Assembly (NCBI GenBank): GCA_021234155.1
Contig: JAJEKV010000073.1
Coordinates: 2,824,001-2,888,000, forward strand
Reading direction: 5' to 3'
Length of the DNA: 64,000 bases
Source: Isoetes taiwanensis
Lineage: Eukaryota > Streptophyta > Lycopodiopsida > Isoetales > Isoetaceae
Part shown: positions 33,886 through 45,059 of the stretch, one piece after another
Position numbering within the stretch: the first letter of the stretch is position 1
Layout: every line of letters begins with the position of its first letter
The notes under the pieces: generated by a model
Told to the model about the DNA's origin: nothing
Seen by the model: the letters and a program-made list of their open reading frames with translations, nothing else
The model's database searches: none
Made by a program: the position numbers and the translations under genes

Positions 33886-34241
33886 CAGTGTAGTACCGTA
33901 CTTCCGTACGTACAGAAGTTTTTTACGTTTTTTACGTACGGTACCTCTTAACGTACTCCCAGAAATTTAACGTACCTAAAAAAAATTCGGTACGTTAAAA
34001 GTTCAGAGGTACGGTACGTACCGTACCTTTAAAAAACGTACGGTACCTTAGAAAAACCTTGAAAAAACTTAAAAAACCTTTAAAAAACGTACCGTACCTC
34101 AAAAAAAACGTAACGTACTTCAAAAAAAAAAAAAAAATTTTTTTGATCGCAGAATGCATAAAACCATTCCGTACGTACTGTACGTCCAGTCCGGTACGGT
34201 AAGTACCCAGAAGGTACCGTACGCGTACGTAACCTACACTG
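33886..34241. mobile_element. hAT-type MITE rich in GTAC
   Basis: 356 bp, flanked by an exact 8-bp duplication attaggac (33878-33885 and 34242-34249). Ends are inverted: CAGTGTAG at the left and CTACACTG at the right. An 8-bp target duplication and CAGTG ends fit the hAT superfamily. No coding capacity. About 26 GTAC tetranucleotides in 356 bp, mostly as cgtacggtacgt-type overlaps, and one long A-run. Confidence 0.9.
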
Positions 34242-34850
34242 ATTAGGACTCAGATCATATTGGAGCTATATGCACCTAAATTCTCAGATCGAGTTCCTCG
34301 CTATCTCCACCAGTGGAAATTGATATCAGGTAGAGTTCGAGGTTTGAGAGTTTTTGTACTCTTGAGTTTCTTCATCAGCGGTTATATTACTTTGTCAATT
34401 CTCTGCGATCAAACCTGGGAACCTATAAAAATTTTGATTAAGCTCCTGACAAAATTTTGTAGTTTCATAGATGTTACACAGATAAGCACTCGAGCTTTAG
34501 CTTCAAAGACTAGAAGGAGATGGTGTGGTGACTATACCCCTATATGGGTATTGAACTCATATGTACGAAGATGATATTTACAGATGTAAAAAGTAGTTGC
34601 ATGAAGCAGGGTTCGAACTTGCAACTTCTTTGCCAAGTGATCTACCAATACTTCTTGAAGATATTCCCTTGCATCTTCTTCATACACTAGTTATTTTCAA
34701 GAGGTTACCGAATAGTCCAAAATCTAAATACATGTATGACTCTTGATGTAATTTCATTCTTTAAAGTGGCATGATCCTAACCTCGAGGTCAAGGCCTATA
34801 TATCGAGGTGCATCCTTTCTGTCGAACCATTCCGGTTCAATGCCAATCTT

Positions 34851-35178
34851 GAGCCTTCCAGCTCATGTTCTTGTATAAGTATATCCAATTGCACATTTGT
34901 CACGTATTTTCTAGTATTTTCTCTTGTTTCCGCGTAGGTTCATGACACAAAGAATACTTGCTGGAAATAACAAGCATGAACTTACCTACAAGGTTGAGTT
35001 ATAGTGCATTTATGTTAAAATAAAATCCTATGCATAACAGTCGAACTCCATAGCATCTGAAACCATAACAGCTAAAACCGCAACATCAGCGTTCGTCGCT
35101 TGAATAGCCATGAGGTTGGGCACATTGTCTTTTTTTGCAATGGTATTTCCTATCATGTAAATGACCTAATCTAATGCT
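34851..35178. other. Spacer left of the large TIR element
   Basis: No gene recognised; AT-rich. Confidence 0.5.
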
Positions 35179-35205
35179 GGGTCTATTTTTAATAGTGGTG
35201 TACAA
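35179..35205 (+). repeat. Left terminal inverted repeat (27 bp)
   Basis: Exact reverse complement of 45060-45086. Confidence 0.95.
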
Positions 35206-36782
35206 AAAATGAAATTTTAGCACGTCATCGGCAGCTTATTTTTTATGTACAAGCTTGCTGGACGAGCTCTATAGGCATAATGAAGTCTGATGATGGCCAT
35301 TTTGACATTCAAGCGATGGCCATTTCAAGATCTGAAGCTAGATCCAAACACCAAGGATCACAGTTCGAAGACACGGTCGTACCTTTGAATTCGGGATAAA
35401 AGCACGCTGTGGTGTTCCAATTCGGCTGTCCCCCCATCCCCCCAAAATGTGGCGTTGCATCCACCACTTTTGTGGTATGAAAGTATAATTATGGCACCGC
35501 TCAGCTGCCGTTATTTAAGAATAGAGTCCCAATTTGTGGGGAAAATTCTAATTTCAAAAACTAAAATTCAAATTCAAATTCCTATTCTTTGGTCCCTTCC
35601 CGTTCTTTGCCTACGTCCTGTTCTTTGGCTCCCTCCCTGCTGCAAGCTCCAATCCATTGTGGATATGGATGTCAATGAGGTAATCTGTCCACAAACCGCA
35701 TTTGGACGAGAGAAAACGAAGAAGAACCAAGGAACAAGAAATGTTGAAGAAAGACGCCCGGGAGGAAAAGAAGAAGAGAAGAAAAATTGGAGCTTGCGAA
35801 TTGGCGAAGGATCCGGTTCATCAAGAAGTGCAAGCGATGCCCTCGCGCCGTATTGTCCTTAATTTGCTAACGTCTTTCCATAAAAGTATTCAAAAGAATG
35901 GAGGATAGCATGAAGAAAGAAATTTTACTTGAGTTTTTGAGGGATAAAACATTGGAAAAATTCATAGGTGAAGAATTAAAGGATTTGGAAGCCAAGAGCA
36001 TCGTTATAAGGAGCCTCTGGGACTCCATGCAGACTGTCAAACTCTCTACCAGCAATGACTACCTAGCAGCCAAGAATAGCTGCCTTGCAATGTCTGTACC
36101 ACGCCGTGCAGATTCTGAAACAAGTGACAAAATCAGCCAGCGAGATCTTGGAAAGGTATTAGGTGTTCACCCAAGAAACCTGCAAAAGGCAAAGAAAAAG
36201 AGGGAAGAGATCGATTATAATGGTGGGAAATGGGTTTCTTACAAGAGGACTAAAAGATTCGATGCAATTTCAGATGAAGATATAGAAAAGATTCAAAATT
36301 TTTGGATTGAGAACACCAGAGTGTCTCCTAACACAAAGGATGTTAGAACTAGAAGATTGGAGAGAAATGTAAGAGAAGAACATGTTGCCCACTATCTGGA
36401 GGAATCACAGGTTATTTTATTTCTGTTATAATTCATGTTTTCTTAGTTATGGTGCTTAGTGTGGTGGTGCATGCGGTGGTTATTGTGTTGTACAGTGATT
36501 GTGGTGTACTGTATGCAGTCAGCATGTGATTTGTGTGTAGTTGACTCTAGTCTGAAATGCAATATTTAATGTTTGGAATATTAGAACATGACAGAATTGA
36601 GTACTCCTTTACTGGGTGTGTGTACAGTCTAAAAATATTTGAGAATGATAACTAACTGATCCTAAGATACAAATTTTTGTTGAATAAAGACAATTTTTTG
36701 TCAGGATCTTACAAAATTTGGCTTTACAAAATTTGGCTTCCATTGAAAGCTCTGTACCCGAGAACTAAATTACGTGCATTTC

Positions 36783-37313
36783 CTAAGCAACAGGAAATGC
36801 TGGTATGACTGGCTCGAGAACTGGTGCATCCAAAATTATTGTTTTCTGCACTAAAGCATCTAAGCTTTCTGCAGTCATCCCAGAATTTAACAGGATGAGG
36901 TTTGCCAGTGCTTCCTGCATCCCCTGGTGGTAAGAACGCAACCCTGCCAGTAATTCCCGCTGTTGCAGAGTCAGAGCGGACAAGTAACAGAGAACAAATA
37001 AACCAGCTGCCCTTGCAGCAACATGTAACATAAGCTCATGGACCTTGTCTAAGAGCTCACTTCCTGTCAATCTGACCCCAAGCATAGCCATTGAAGGCCC
37101 AGCATCTAGTCTGTTGTATGCCTTTAGGTTGGATTTGAAATCAGCAAAGAAGGTGGATTTACGCATTTCCACCTTCAGAGATTGGTCACGAGCCCTATTT
37201 AACATGTGCCGAATGCCCTCCTCGCTCACCCTACAATAGCCGTAGTGATCTCTGAACATCCTTCCTACCATGTTGCCGGAATGAACTTGTTCGAATTGAG
37301 AATGAAACGCCAA
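36783..37313 (-). CDS. Unidentified 176-codon frame antisense in the transposase intron
   Basis: Open from a TTG at 37313 to a stop at 36783; the first ATG gives about 162 residues (MVGRMFRDHYGYCRVSEEGI). Composition looks protein-like: an amphipathic N-half, a hydrophobic helix (LHVAARAAGLFVLCYLSALT) and a C-terminal part SGMTAESLDALVQKTIILDA. No family recognised. It lies wholly within the 1.9-kb intron and in the orientation of the element's minus-strand gene, so it could be a third gene or an orphan exon. Confidence 0.45.
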   Translation of the reverse strand: MAFHSQFEQVHSGNMVGRMFRDHYGYCRVSEEGIRHMLNRARDQSLKVEMRKSTFFADFKSNLKAYNRLDAGPSMAMLGVRLTGSELLDKVHELMLHVAARAAGLFVLCYLSALTLQQRELLAGLRSYHQGMQEALANLILLNSGMTAESLDALVQKTIILDAPVLEPVIPAFPVA

Positions 37314-37454
37314 AAATCAGACACAAGAACAGGATTTAGGACCCAGACTGTTTTCTAATGATTAGAAGAGGAATGTAATTATTATCAGGGTGTACGAATT
37401 TCAAAAATGTTTATGAGAGCAGGCTAGGCAGATTTCTTATGTCAGACGAAATAG

Positions 37455-38260
37455 GATAAAAGTGATGTGATGTGATGTGATGTGATGTGTGGTGTCGTGT
37501 GTGGGGTGCGTTATGTCCATGGTGTCATGTGGGTGTGCGCATGTTAATGTATGATATGTGGATTCAATTTTCTTTATCCCCCCCCCTCACCCCACCACAC
37601 CCCATCATCTATCCCACCACCATAGACTACCACCACATCTTTGCGACCACCACATTACCACCACATGCATCACATTGTCCATTACCACCACACTCCACCA
37701 CACTCTACCGTATCCCACACCACACCCCTCCACCACACTCCACCATATCCCACACCACACCCCTCCACCACACTCCACCACCACCACCACACTCCACCAC
37801 CACCACACTCAACCATGTACCACACCACACCCCCCCTCCACCACCACCATCACACTCCACCACACCACATCACACCACAATCCACAACACCACACCACAC
37901 CACCGCCACTACACCCCCCACCACACTCCACCACCACTACACTCCACCACACCACATCACACCACCACCACCACCACCACCACCACCACCACACTCTACC
38001 ACACCACATGATACCACCACACACCACTACACACACCACCACTACCACACCCCACCACCCCCACCACCACACTCCACCACCACCACCACCACCACACACC
38101 ACTCCATCACCCCCCACTACCACACTCCACCACCACCACCCCCCACCACCACACTCCACCACCACTCCACACTCCACCATTTGGTGTATGGTGTGTGGTG
38201 AATGGTGTGGTGTGTGGTGAGGTGTGGTGTGGTGTGTGGTAATGTACACAACACTAAGGT
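37455..38260. repeat. CCACCAC/ACACC low-complexity array with GTGTGG borders
   Basis: About 620 bp of ccaccacac and accaccacc units (37580-38200), flanked on both sides by tgtgatgtg/gtgtggtg units (37463-37500 and 38180-38245). The long HHTPPPP frames seen in several phases are products of this composition. Within the transposase intron. Confidence 0.9.
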
Positions 38261-40427
38261 GCTCGTTCTGGTGAATATAATGAGTGTGGGGCATGGTATG
38301 GTGTGGTATACACATCCTAACAGTTTAGTGTTCATTTCATGCAGATGCTATTGTTCAAGAGGTTTCTGGACCAACATCCAGAAATTAAGATTCGTCTTCG
38401 AGCTTTTGAGAAGCTAAAACCCTGGTTTGTTGTGAAATTGAAGGACTTCAATAGTTGATGTTGCATTCAGCACATGAGGATGCAAATGCTAGTGGATGGA
38501 CTCAATGGGATGAGAACCAAACATCCGAAGAATTGCACTTGCACCTGCGATGTTTATAGATCACATGAACTTGGTCAATGCAGGGCACACCAGCATAAAA
38601 TTGCAAGTACAGGAAGCTTGTGGAGATCTATATTGTGTCCAAAGAGTGAATTAGATGAGTTTCACAAGAAGGCCTGCATCCTTGGAAATTGTGAGCTGTG
38701 TGGAATCACGAAGTTTCAGCCCTGTCCCATGGAAGGAAGTGGCAGTAACAGGAAAGTGAAATGGGAGTACATTGACTATGAAAAAGACGTCATCTCGAGT
38801 TCTGGTAGGAGACTGGCTCATCAGTACAATGAGACAGAACCCAAGGAGCTTCTGGATAAACTGAAAGAGCGTCTAAAAATCTTTCCTTGCATAATTTCAG
38901 GTACCAATGGCAGGCAAAAGAATTTAAGGAGCTTCTGGAGAATCTCCCAGCAGATGCATGTCTTTCGATAGTGGATTTTGCAGAGAACTATACATTCAAG
39001 GAACAAGAGGAGGTGCAGTCGACTGGGTCAATAATCAGATTACCATTTTGGTTCAAATAACATATCAGTACGACTTAGTGGCAGATGAGATTATCAAGGA
39101 AACACATTACTATGTATCAGATGATAGGGAACACGATACTTTGTTCGTGCAACACTGCTTCATGAAGCACCACAAATATCTGGAGCAGAAAGGAAGGGTG
39201 CCAAAGAGACATTATGTGTTTTCAGATGGTGCAACATCTCAATTCAAGGCTTCTAGACCATTTTACTTTGTGGCTAGGTACACAAACGACACTGATGTCT
39301 ATATGATGTGGAATTTTTTTGGTTCTAACCACGGGAAAGGTGAACACGATGGCAAAGCCGCTGAGTTGAAGAGATGGTTAAGACAACTGCAATTAAAATA
39401 CAGCAGCATAAAATTGGGTAATGCTCATGAAGTGGTAGAAGTTGCCGAAGAGATGTTTACTTGTGGAACATCCGAGTGGATGAACACATCTGAAACCAGT
39501 AAGATGAAGAATATAAAAAGGTTCTTTTGGGAAGTCAAGGTAGAGGATATAGATAGAAAGAAAGCATGGGGTGCAGAAAGAATTTTGGATACTAGGCAGA
39601 TCCATTGTGTACATGCATTCAATCCTGAATCTCTATTGCAGTTGCACACGAGGGAACTTTCATGCTTCTGCAGCCACTGCTTGGATGGCATGTGGGACAG
39701 TTGTGTGAACAAGAACTATGTTGATGATTAGAAACTTCAAGCTATTGTACCATCCTCCAGTGTGCATGCTGACATTGAGGACCGTAAATCCAGCAGGTCC
39801 TTGTTCTCCTCCAATCCCACGATGTTAGCAGAGGCACTTAGAGTTGGTGATAATTTTGCTGTCGTTGCTCCGAAAGGGAATGATGAGGGTTCTGAATTTT
39901 GGATTTTGATTTTGGATTTTGGATTTTGGATTTTGGTACCATGTTCCAACTTAATGGAACATGGTACCTCGCCGGTGATAGTGTCATAGAAGGTATGTAT
40001 TACAAGAAGGGCGCAAGATCAACCGTCAGCTATGATCTTTGCAGTAAAGACGCCTTAGGCATAGTATTCACAACACAGATCTGTGCAATCAGACTTCACA
40101 TGCCACCAACTAAACTTCAAAACATGACTGTATATAGGCTGGATCCTTTAGATGAGGAGAAAATTTTACAGAATTTACCCGATGTTCTTTCTGGTGATGA
40201 TGAAATGTAAAACAATTCTGTAGTTTTCAGAACTCATGTGAAGTTTTGTGCTTCAGCTGTGAAAATGAGTTTGTCTTGATTTCTTTTGAAGATTTGAATT
40301 CTTCTGAACACTTGATTCCTTTGTTTGTGAGATGAATTGAATATGAATTTTCATTCAAATGAATCGAGGTTACAATAACAATTATGTACATAAGAAGGAT
40401 ATACATTGATTTAAAGTACGAGGTGAC

Positions 40428-41402
40428 TCATGCACCTACATACTTCCCAATACATATGTTCCTCTCAGTTCCAGCTTTTGTTGCTTCTAATCTTAAAACT
40501 TCAAGCATGAACACTCTAATATCAACTAGATCCTGGTCTGAAATGTCCACAACCTGCAGTTAACCACACTTTGTCAATAACAGAGTTTGATTTGTCTGCT
40601 GCATTTGAGTTGACTTACTAGATCAGGCAACAATATATTCACTCCTTTCAAGTACCCCCTCACAAATTTGTGCATAAACGAACATATGGCAGGGCCACAT
40701 GAAAGACCATCGGTTTGAAGAGGCGTTCTGGAAATTTTCACAACATCTGAGGTTGTAAAGCAGAAATTATTGTGTCCAAGCAATTCCAGGAACCTGCACT
40801 CAAAGTTTGTTGTCATTGTGCCACAACAGCAAAATGCAATGAGCAAGCACTAACCTCTCAATATGTCTGCTTCTGCCATGCAAGCCCGAGCTATCAAAGT
40901 GATATATCCCTGGTTTATATCTCTGTGCAAGACACGCGTGGCTTACAATCGTAAAAACAGTCCGTTGATGTCCATCACAAGCAAAAGCAAAAACATGTCC
41001 GACACTTATCCAGATTCACATGTTTCCTTATTGTTTTGTAACTATTTGTGTCCTTGGACAATGTCGAGTGAAAAAGAGGGTCAAAGAAATGAAAGGGATG
41101 GCTCATTCCTTGGAGCATCAAGTAGTATTCCATGTATCTGCAAACATATGCATATGATGGCACAATCCTGATGATCACAAATCAGATGAAAGTATCACCT
41201 TGAGAAGAGGAGGATCAATTGATCATTGAACCACTGCGTATCAGCTTCCAAAATTTTGATGTCGGTGGAGCTAATCACGACAGTTTCAGTTCCACTCAGC
41301 ACCACTTCCAGATGTGTATTTGGCTTTAGATAGACAGGGACTGCCGAAGCTCTATCATCTCTAGTTCTAAACACACACGAGAACATTTGCTCACAATCCA
41401 TT
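40428..41402 (-). pseudogene. Ulp1/C48 SUMO-protease-like domain of the element
   Basis: Exons 41402-41199, 41137-40855, 40793-40619 and 40553-40428. DTQWFNDQLI matches the W-x-x-D-x-x-I entry of the fold. FDPLFHSTL and RKHVN follow, then FACDGHQRTVF (candidate His), YHFDSSGLHGR (Asp), and LQTDGLSCGPAICSFMHKF with Gln and nucleophile Cys in the Q-x-D-G-x-x-C-G arrangement. One frameshift lies near 41000. Exon phases of the last three agree and end in a TGA at 40428. Confidence 0.82.
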
Positions 41403-41489
41403 CAAATATTTTAAATTGAAAAAGTACAACACATATCATAGAAATTTTTTTACTTATATTGACTGACTTTCAAAGAGTTTTACAAGATT

Positions 41490-42376
41490 CATTTATGAAA
41501 ATACTTGTCGAGCATTTTCATGCAGTTGCGCGACTCCTCAGAATCCCACATGTTCCACATTTGATGTTCCTTCACATAAGCTGGCACACTTTTCTCGGGC
41601 AGCTGTAAGTCCATCCAAACCATGGTTTGAGTTGCTCCAAAAGAAAATTGGAATCCACCCGCCGGGAGCAAAACTATTTGGACATATCATTGTGTTCTAT
41701 TTGGTTGGCGTAACCCTTATATATCATTTGTCATCTATCAACAATGTGTTTGTCACCTGGTATTTTCAAAATTTCTGGTACACTTTGGACAGATCCTTAA
41801 GGAAAATTGACTTATTAACCACTTTTAATTTTGTGTTGGTGCAGTCATCCTGATTCCAAATAAAAAGAAATCTGCCCTTATATTCCTGCAACAACTTTCT
41901 CATCAACAAGTCAATATTACTCTTAGCCATGCTGGACCACAATGCAATCTCAAATTTTGAAAAATACCATTCTAAGAACTCCTGTAATCCAGGCCTGGAA
42001 ACTGCTAGCTTTTGATGGTTCAATTTCTAGAGGGTCAATTCTGGCTCGACCGATGCAGGGATCCTCTCTTTCAAGTCATAAAACTTGCCTAAAACCCCAT
42101 TAAAATCCAGAACAAGGAGAATTTCAGTTAACCTCTTGGTTTTTCTTGGTTGAGGTTGTATTGGACTCGTTGAGCAGTCTGCATCTTGTCCAAGATCCGG
42201 GGTTTCTTTGTCAACTTCATCACCTGCATCCGCATTTGGCTCATGTTCAGCACCAAAACTTTTTTCTGGTGAAGGACCCCGTGCAGAATGAATCTCAAGG
42301 GAATTAATTTTCCCCCCTAAAACAGATGCACTAGGAATCTCTTCGTGATGGCTTCCAGTTGCAGTAGCATTTATCT
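41490..42376 (-). pseudogene. FCP1/NIF-like HAD phosphatase domain of the element
   Basis: Motif I reads ILLVLDFNGVLGKFYD; the family consensus is DxDxT, here D-F-N-G-V, with Asn for the second Asp, as in the plant DxNG subgroup. Then SRPGLQEFLEWYFSKFEIAL, WSSMAKSNIDLL (motif II, WSS), IWNQDDCTNTKLKVVNKSIF and TNTLLIDD (motif III). Two stops and a frameshift in this copy. The loss of the general-acid Asp suggests weak or absent catalysis. Confidence 0.8.
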
Positions 42377-43492
42377 CTGTAACATAATTGAAATGAGGAA
42401 GACCACAGAAAAATACAAAAAAATAAATCATGTATGTGGCATCGGTACTTACTTGATACGACTGCATTCAGTTCACTATCCAAATTTCGTTTTGGACTCT
42501 CCATGCCGCCGGAAATTTGGGATTGACTTAGGAGTATCAAATGGGGTGAATTCTAGGTACAACCGGGAGGTATCTTGCAGTCTCATAACTGATCGAGGCG
42601 TGGATAACTGTTGGATATCCTTGGTCTCAAATTTCTGCAATTCTGCAAACACTAAGTCAGTAGACCTGTGACAACATCAGTAAACATTAGTTAAGGCACT
42701 TACTTGTGTCTATTAGTTCTTGTGGTACCACTCGAACACCAAAATCCAAAAGCCATGTCTCAATCATAATGTGGGCAATAACGGGCTGCAAAGCAGACTT
42801 CTAGAGTGTGTCCGCAAAACAAATTCAAAATCAATAGAGTCTTTAGACGAGGGTTAGAGATGATAAATTTACCTCAAATGGTGTGATAGACATGGAATGT
42901 GATATCGGGTGATCGCGATTCTCGCTATCACAATCGGCAACATTTTACCCTCCCATTTCGCATAACGTCCACAAAATGGACAACCTTCATCACCCTCTTC
43001 TTCTGCCTCAGGAAGCATTGGAAGTGCAGGATCTAAAGGAGTGTCATGACCACTACGCTCAGAAAAAATCTCAAATCTGCAGCTCCAGCATTAAGTCTTC
43101 ACATGCCTTTAGCTCAATTTCAGTTTCTGCTAGTTCCTTATTTAATTGATTCAGCCCAGGCAACACTGTACCATTTAGCTCTTCATCCTTTAGTTCGCTT
43201 ACAACCCGAACACCCTCTGCTGCTTTCGGATTTGCTGTTATGATTGATTGCCATCTGTGCAAATCAGCTCTAATTTCTGATGCTTTATGCTCCATCAACT
43301 CAATCTTTCTTTTGATATCATTTTTCCTATCCTCGTTTGCTTGCAATCGTTGCTTGCATCTATCAAACCTAGCTGATGTTGCAGCCAACCATTCCTTCAC
43401 AAGCCTACCATAGTCTGCAAAACAAAACACTACGTACATGTCAGCCTCCTAACATAGTAAGCCACGTACTGATGGAAAACCACAATTACACA

Positions 43493-43870
43493 CCACACAA
43501 CACAAGGTAGTCTCTACACATCTCCACATTCCACACACCACACAACATACGCTGCACAGTACACATCACACAACACGCTGTGGTGGTACCAAGGTGTGTT
43601 GGGACATTGTGCAGGGTGGTGAAGTGTGGTGGTGGTGGTGGTGTGTGTGGTGGTGGTGGGGTGTGGTGGTGCGGTTTGGTGGTGGTGGTGGTGGGGTGTG
43701 TGGTGGTGGTGGAGTGTGGTGTGGGACATGGTGGAGTGTGGTGGTGGTGGTGGTGGTGTGTGGTGGTGGGGTGTGGTGTGGTGTGGTGTGGTGGTGGTGG
43801 AGGAGTGTGGTGGTGGTGGTGGAGTGTGGTGGTGGGAGATGGTGGGGTGTGGTGTGGGACATGGTGGATG
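43493..43870. repeat. GTGGTG low-complexity array
   Basis: About 300 bp of gtggtggtg/tgtggtggg units with a cacaca-rich left border (43493-43575). Complementary in composition to 37455-38260. Lies in an intron of the minus-strand gene; the WWWWW and HHTPP frames are artefacts. Confidence 0.9.
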
Positions 43871-45059
43871 CCAACAACTCACCACTCACCAGACCACACA
43901 TACCTCATCTATCATTATGGCATCCATTGCACGAAATGCCCCACAGATGGCATCATAGAGACACAACATGACAATACAGCCAACATGATGCAAAATGGTA
44001 GTAGACATACCTGATTCTTGAAGTGGATTTGATGTTACTTTTTCTGTGTTGATAGAAACAATCTAGGTCAAGCTTGAGATTTTTTTCTGTTGTAACACAA
44101 CTAATAATTGAACATACCTGCAATGGCATGTTTTGGTCTCAGAACATTGCTCTGCTTTTCTGTTTTGATTGTGAGTTCAGATTGAATGTGTGGTCTAGAG
44201 GAACCTGATTTGGTTTTTTCCATATCATCTTCATCATCCCTGTCACTTTTACTATTTTCCTCCTCGTCAGGTTGGATTTGCCTATGCTTTCTCTTGGGTC
44301 TAGAAGAACTGGCCTCTGCTTTCTCATCGGGAGTTTTATAATAATCCGAGAAGCTCTTCCAATTAACAGCCTCCCCCTTTATATGCAGATAATAAGCCAC
44401 TGCCCAGGTTCCAGGAGCCATTCCACCCCATGTATGTGGCTTCCCTGTAAATTCTTTTATAAATTTGCATGAACTCTTTGTATTGTTCATTGCTCAGATT
44501 CTTCAACCTGTACAAGAAAACATATGCCTTAATTTTTCAGTTTGAACACAACATTTGGGGGAAAATACCTGTAGCCAGATTTATTTGGAACTCTGTCACC
44601 CCAAAGCTTCTTTAGATCTTCATGGGGCACAATCTCTTGTTTGAGGAGAGATTTCATCGTGTAACCAGTGGCGTTCAATTCTGACTCCATTAGGGTTCAA
44701 TCGGCAAGAAGCGGCAAAAAAACAGAAGAAGAGGTGATTTTTTCTTAATTCAAAAATGTGGACAATGACGTGGCATAAAATTCAAAATAACCGACGCTCA
44801 TTAATTCGCACTCCCGCAATCTCCGCTTCGGTATGCACCACCCGATTCTACCACAAAGGTGGTGCCAAAATGTGGCGTCAAAATGCGCGTTTTTCATACA
44901 CCACATCGTGCTTTTACCCTTCGTTAGTGATCAATCTGGTTTGACAACGAGGATTATGACGTTCAAGCGATGGGTATTTTAAAATCTTTAGCGTGCAGGT
45001 GAAATTCAATTTGAAGGGTTGTCAGCACCCCATCAGCACCCATGTTGCGACCTGCTGAA

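Larger units (their letters stand above)
31400..34850 (+). mobile_element. Decayed Ty3/gypsy element with possible LTRs
   Basis: Two diverged direct repeats of about 300 bp (31400-31690 and 34530-34845) share, in order, tatgaagatg, aaaagtagttgcatgaa, ccaaaacctatatacatgt and gtcaaggcctata; I read them as LTRs. Between them is gypsy pol debris. The piece aagttgcaagttcgaaccct on the minus strand (near 34610) looks like a tRNA box B and could instead point to a SINE. Gag, protease and the first part of RT are missing. A hAT MITE lies inside at 33886-34241. Confidence 0.6.
35898..40209 (+). pseudogene. Transposase-like gene, two exons, broken
   Basis: Exon 1 is 35898-36410 (171 codons, donor CAG/GTTATT) and exon 2 starts at 38345 after tttcatgcag. 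Exon 1 carries a helix-turn-helix-like stretch (ISQRDLGKVLGVHPRNLQKA). Exon 2 has CTCTCD, then HKKACILGNCELCG, likely zinc ligands. The core has DFAENYTF (about 38970), SDGATSQFK (39223) and HGKGEHDGKAAELK (39329), whose Asp residues are candidate metal ligands of an RNase H-fold transposase. Similar motif triplets occur, from memory, in transposon-like proteins of invertebrates. Disruptions: TGA 38456-38458, frameshifts near 38895 and 39015, TAG 39729-39731, and slippage in the ttttggat run near 39900. A basic frame at 35702-35908 may be an N-terminal extension in another frame. Confidence 0.75.
40428..44690 (-). pseudogene. Transposon-borne coiled coil / Zn finger / FCP1-HAD / Ulp1 gene, ten exons, broken
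   Basis: Exons read from the minus strand: 44690-44569; 44507 to about 44115; 43414-42873; 42800-42704; 42665-42453; 42376 to about 41490; about 41402-41199; 41137-40855; 40793-40619; 40553-40428; most ends have GT/AG. In order: a short N-terminal part and a charged acidic tail (KRKHRQIQPDEEENSKSDRD); a coiled coil (RKNDIKRKIELMEHKASEIR); CPFCGRYAKWEGKM with HIPCLSHH as a zinc site; an FCP1-like phosphatase domain; and a C48 cysteine-protease domain. The parts fit one polyprotein-like chain. In-frame TAG at 42029-42027 and TGA near 41766, plus four to five single-base frame changes, mean the copy is inactive. It could also be two genes if an exon is misjoined. Confidence 0.7.

Noticed and set aside
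34600-34665. tRNA gene or SINE head on the minus strand (box B-like gttcgaaccct)
   Set aside because: No plausible cloverleaf, and the segment lies inside a repeat that reads better as a gypsy LTR; the SINE reading is left open but not called.
35702-35908. Basic 68-codon plus frame just upstream of the transposase exon
   Set aside because: It is in a different frame from the transposase and overlaps its start; mentioned as a possible frameshifted N-terminus, not called as a gene.
37487-38315. Open frames of up to 220 codons rich in HHTPPPP or WWWW, several phases on both strands
   Set aside because: They are all readings of one CCACCAC/ACACC low-complexity array; every phase is open because the array has no stop triplets.
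39737-39949. Minus frame of 70 codons antisense to the transposase C-terminus
   Set aside because: Shadow; the plus frame carries the protein-like signal across it.
43514-44014. Frames of 110-144 codons rich in VVVVGGGVWWW and HHTPPPP
   Set aside because: Artefacts of the GTGGTG array in an intron of the transposon gene.
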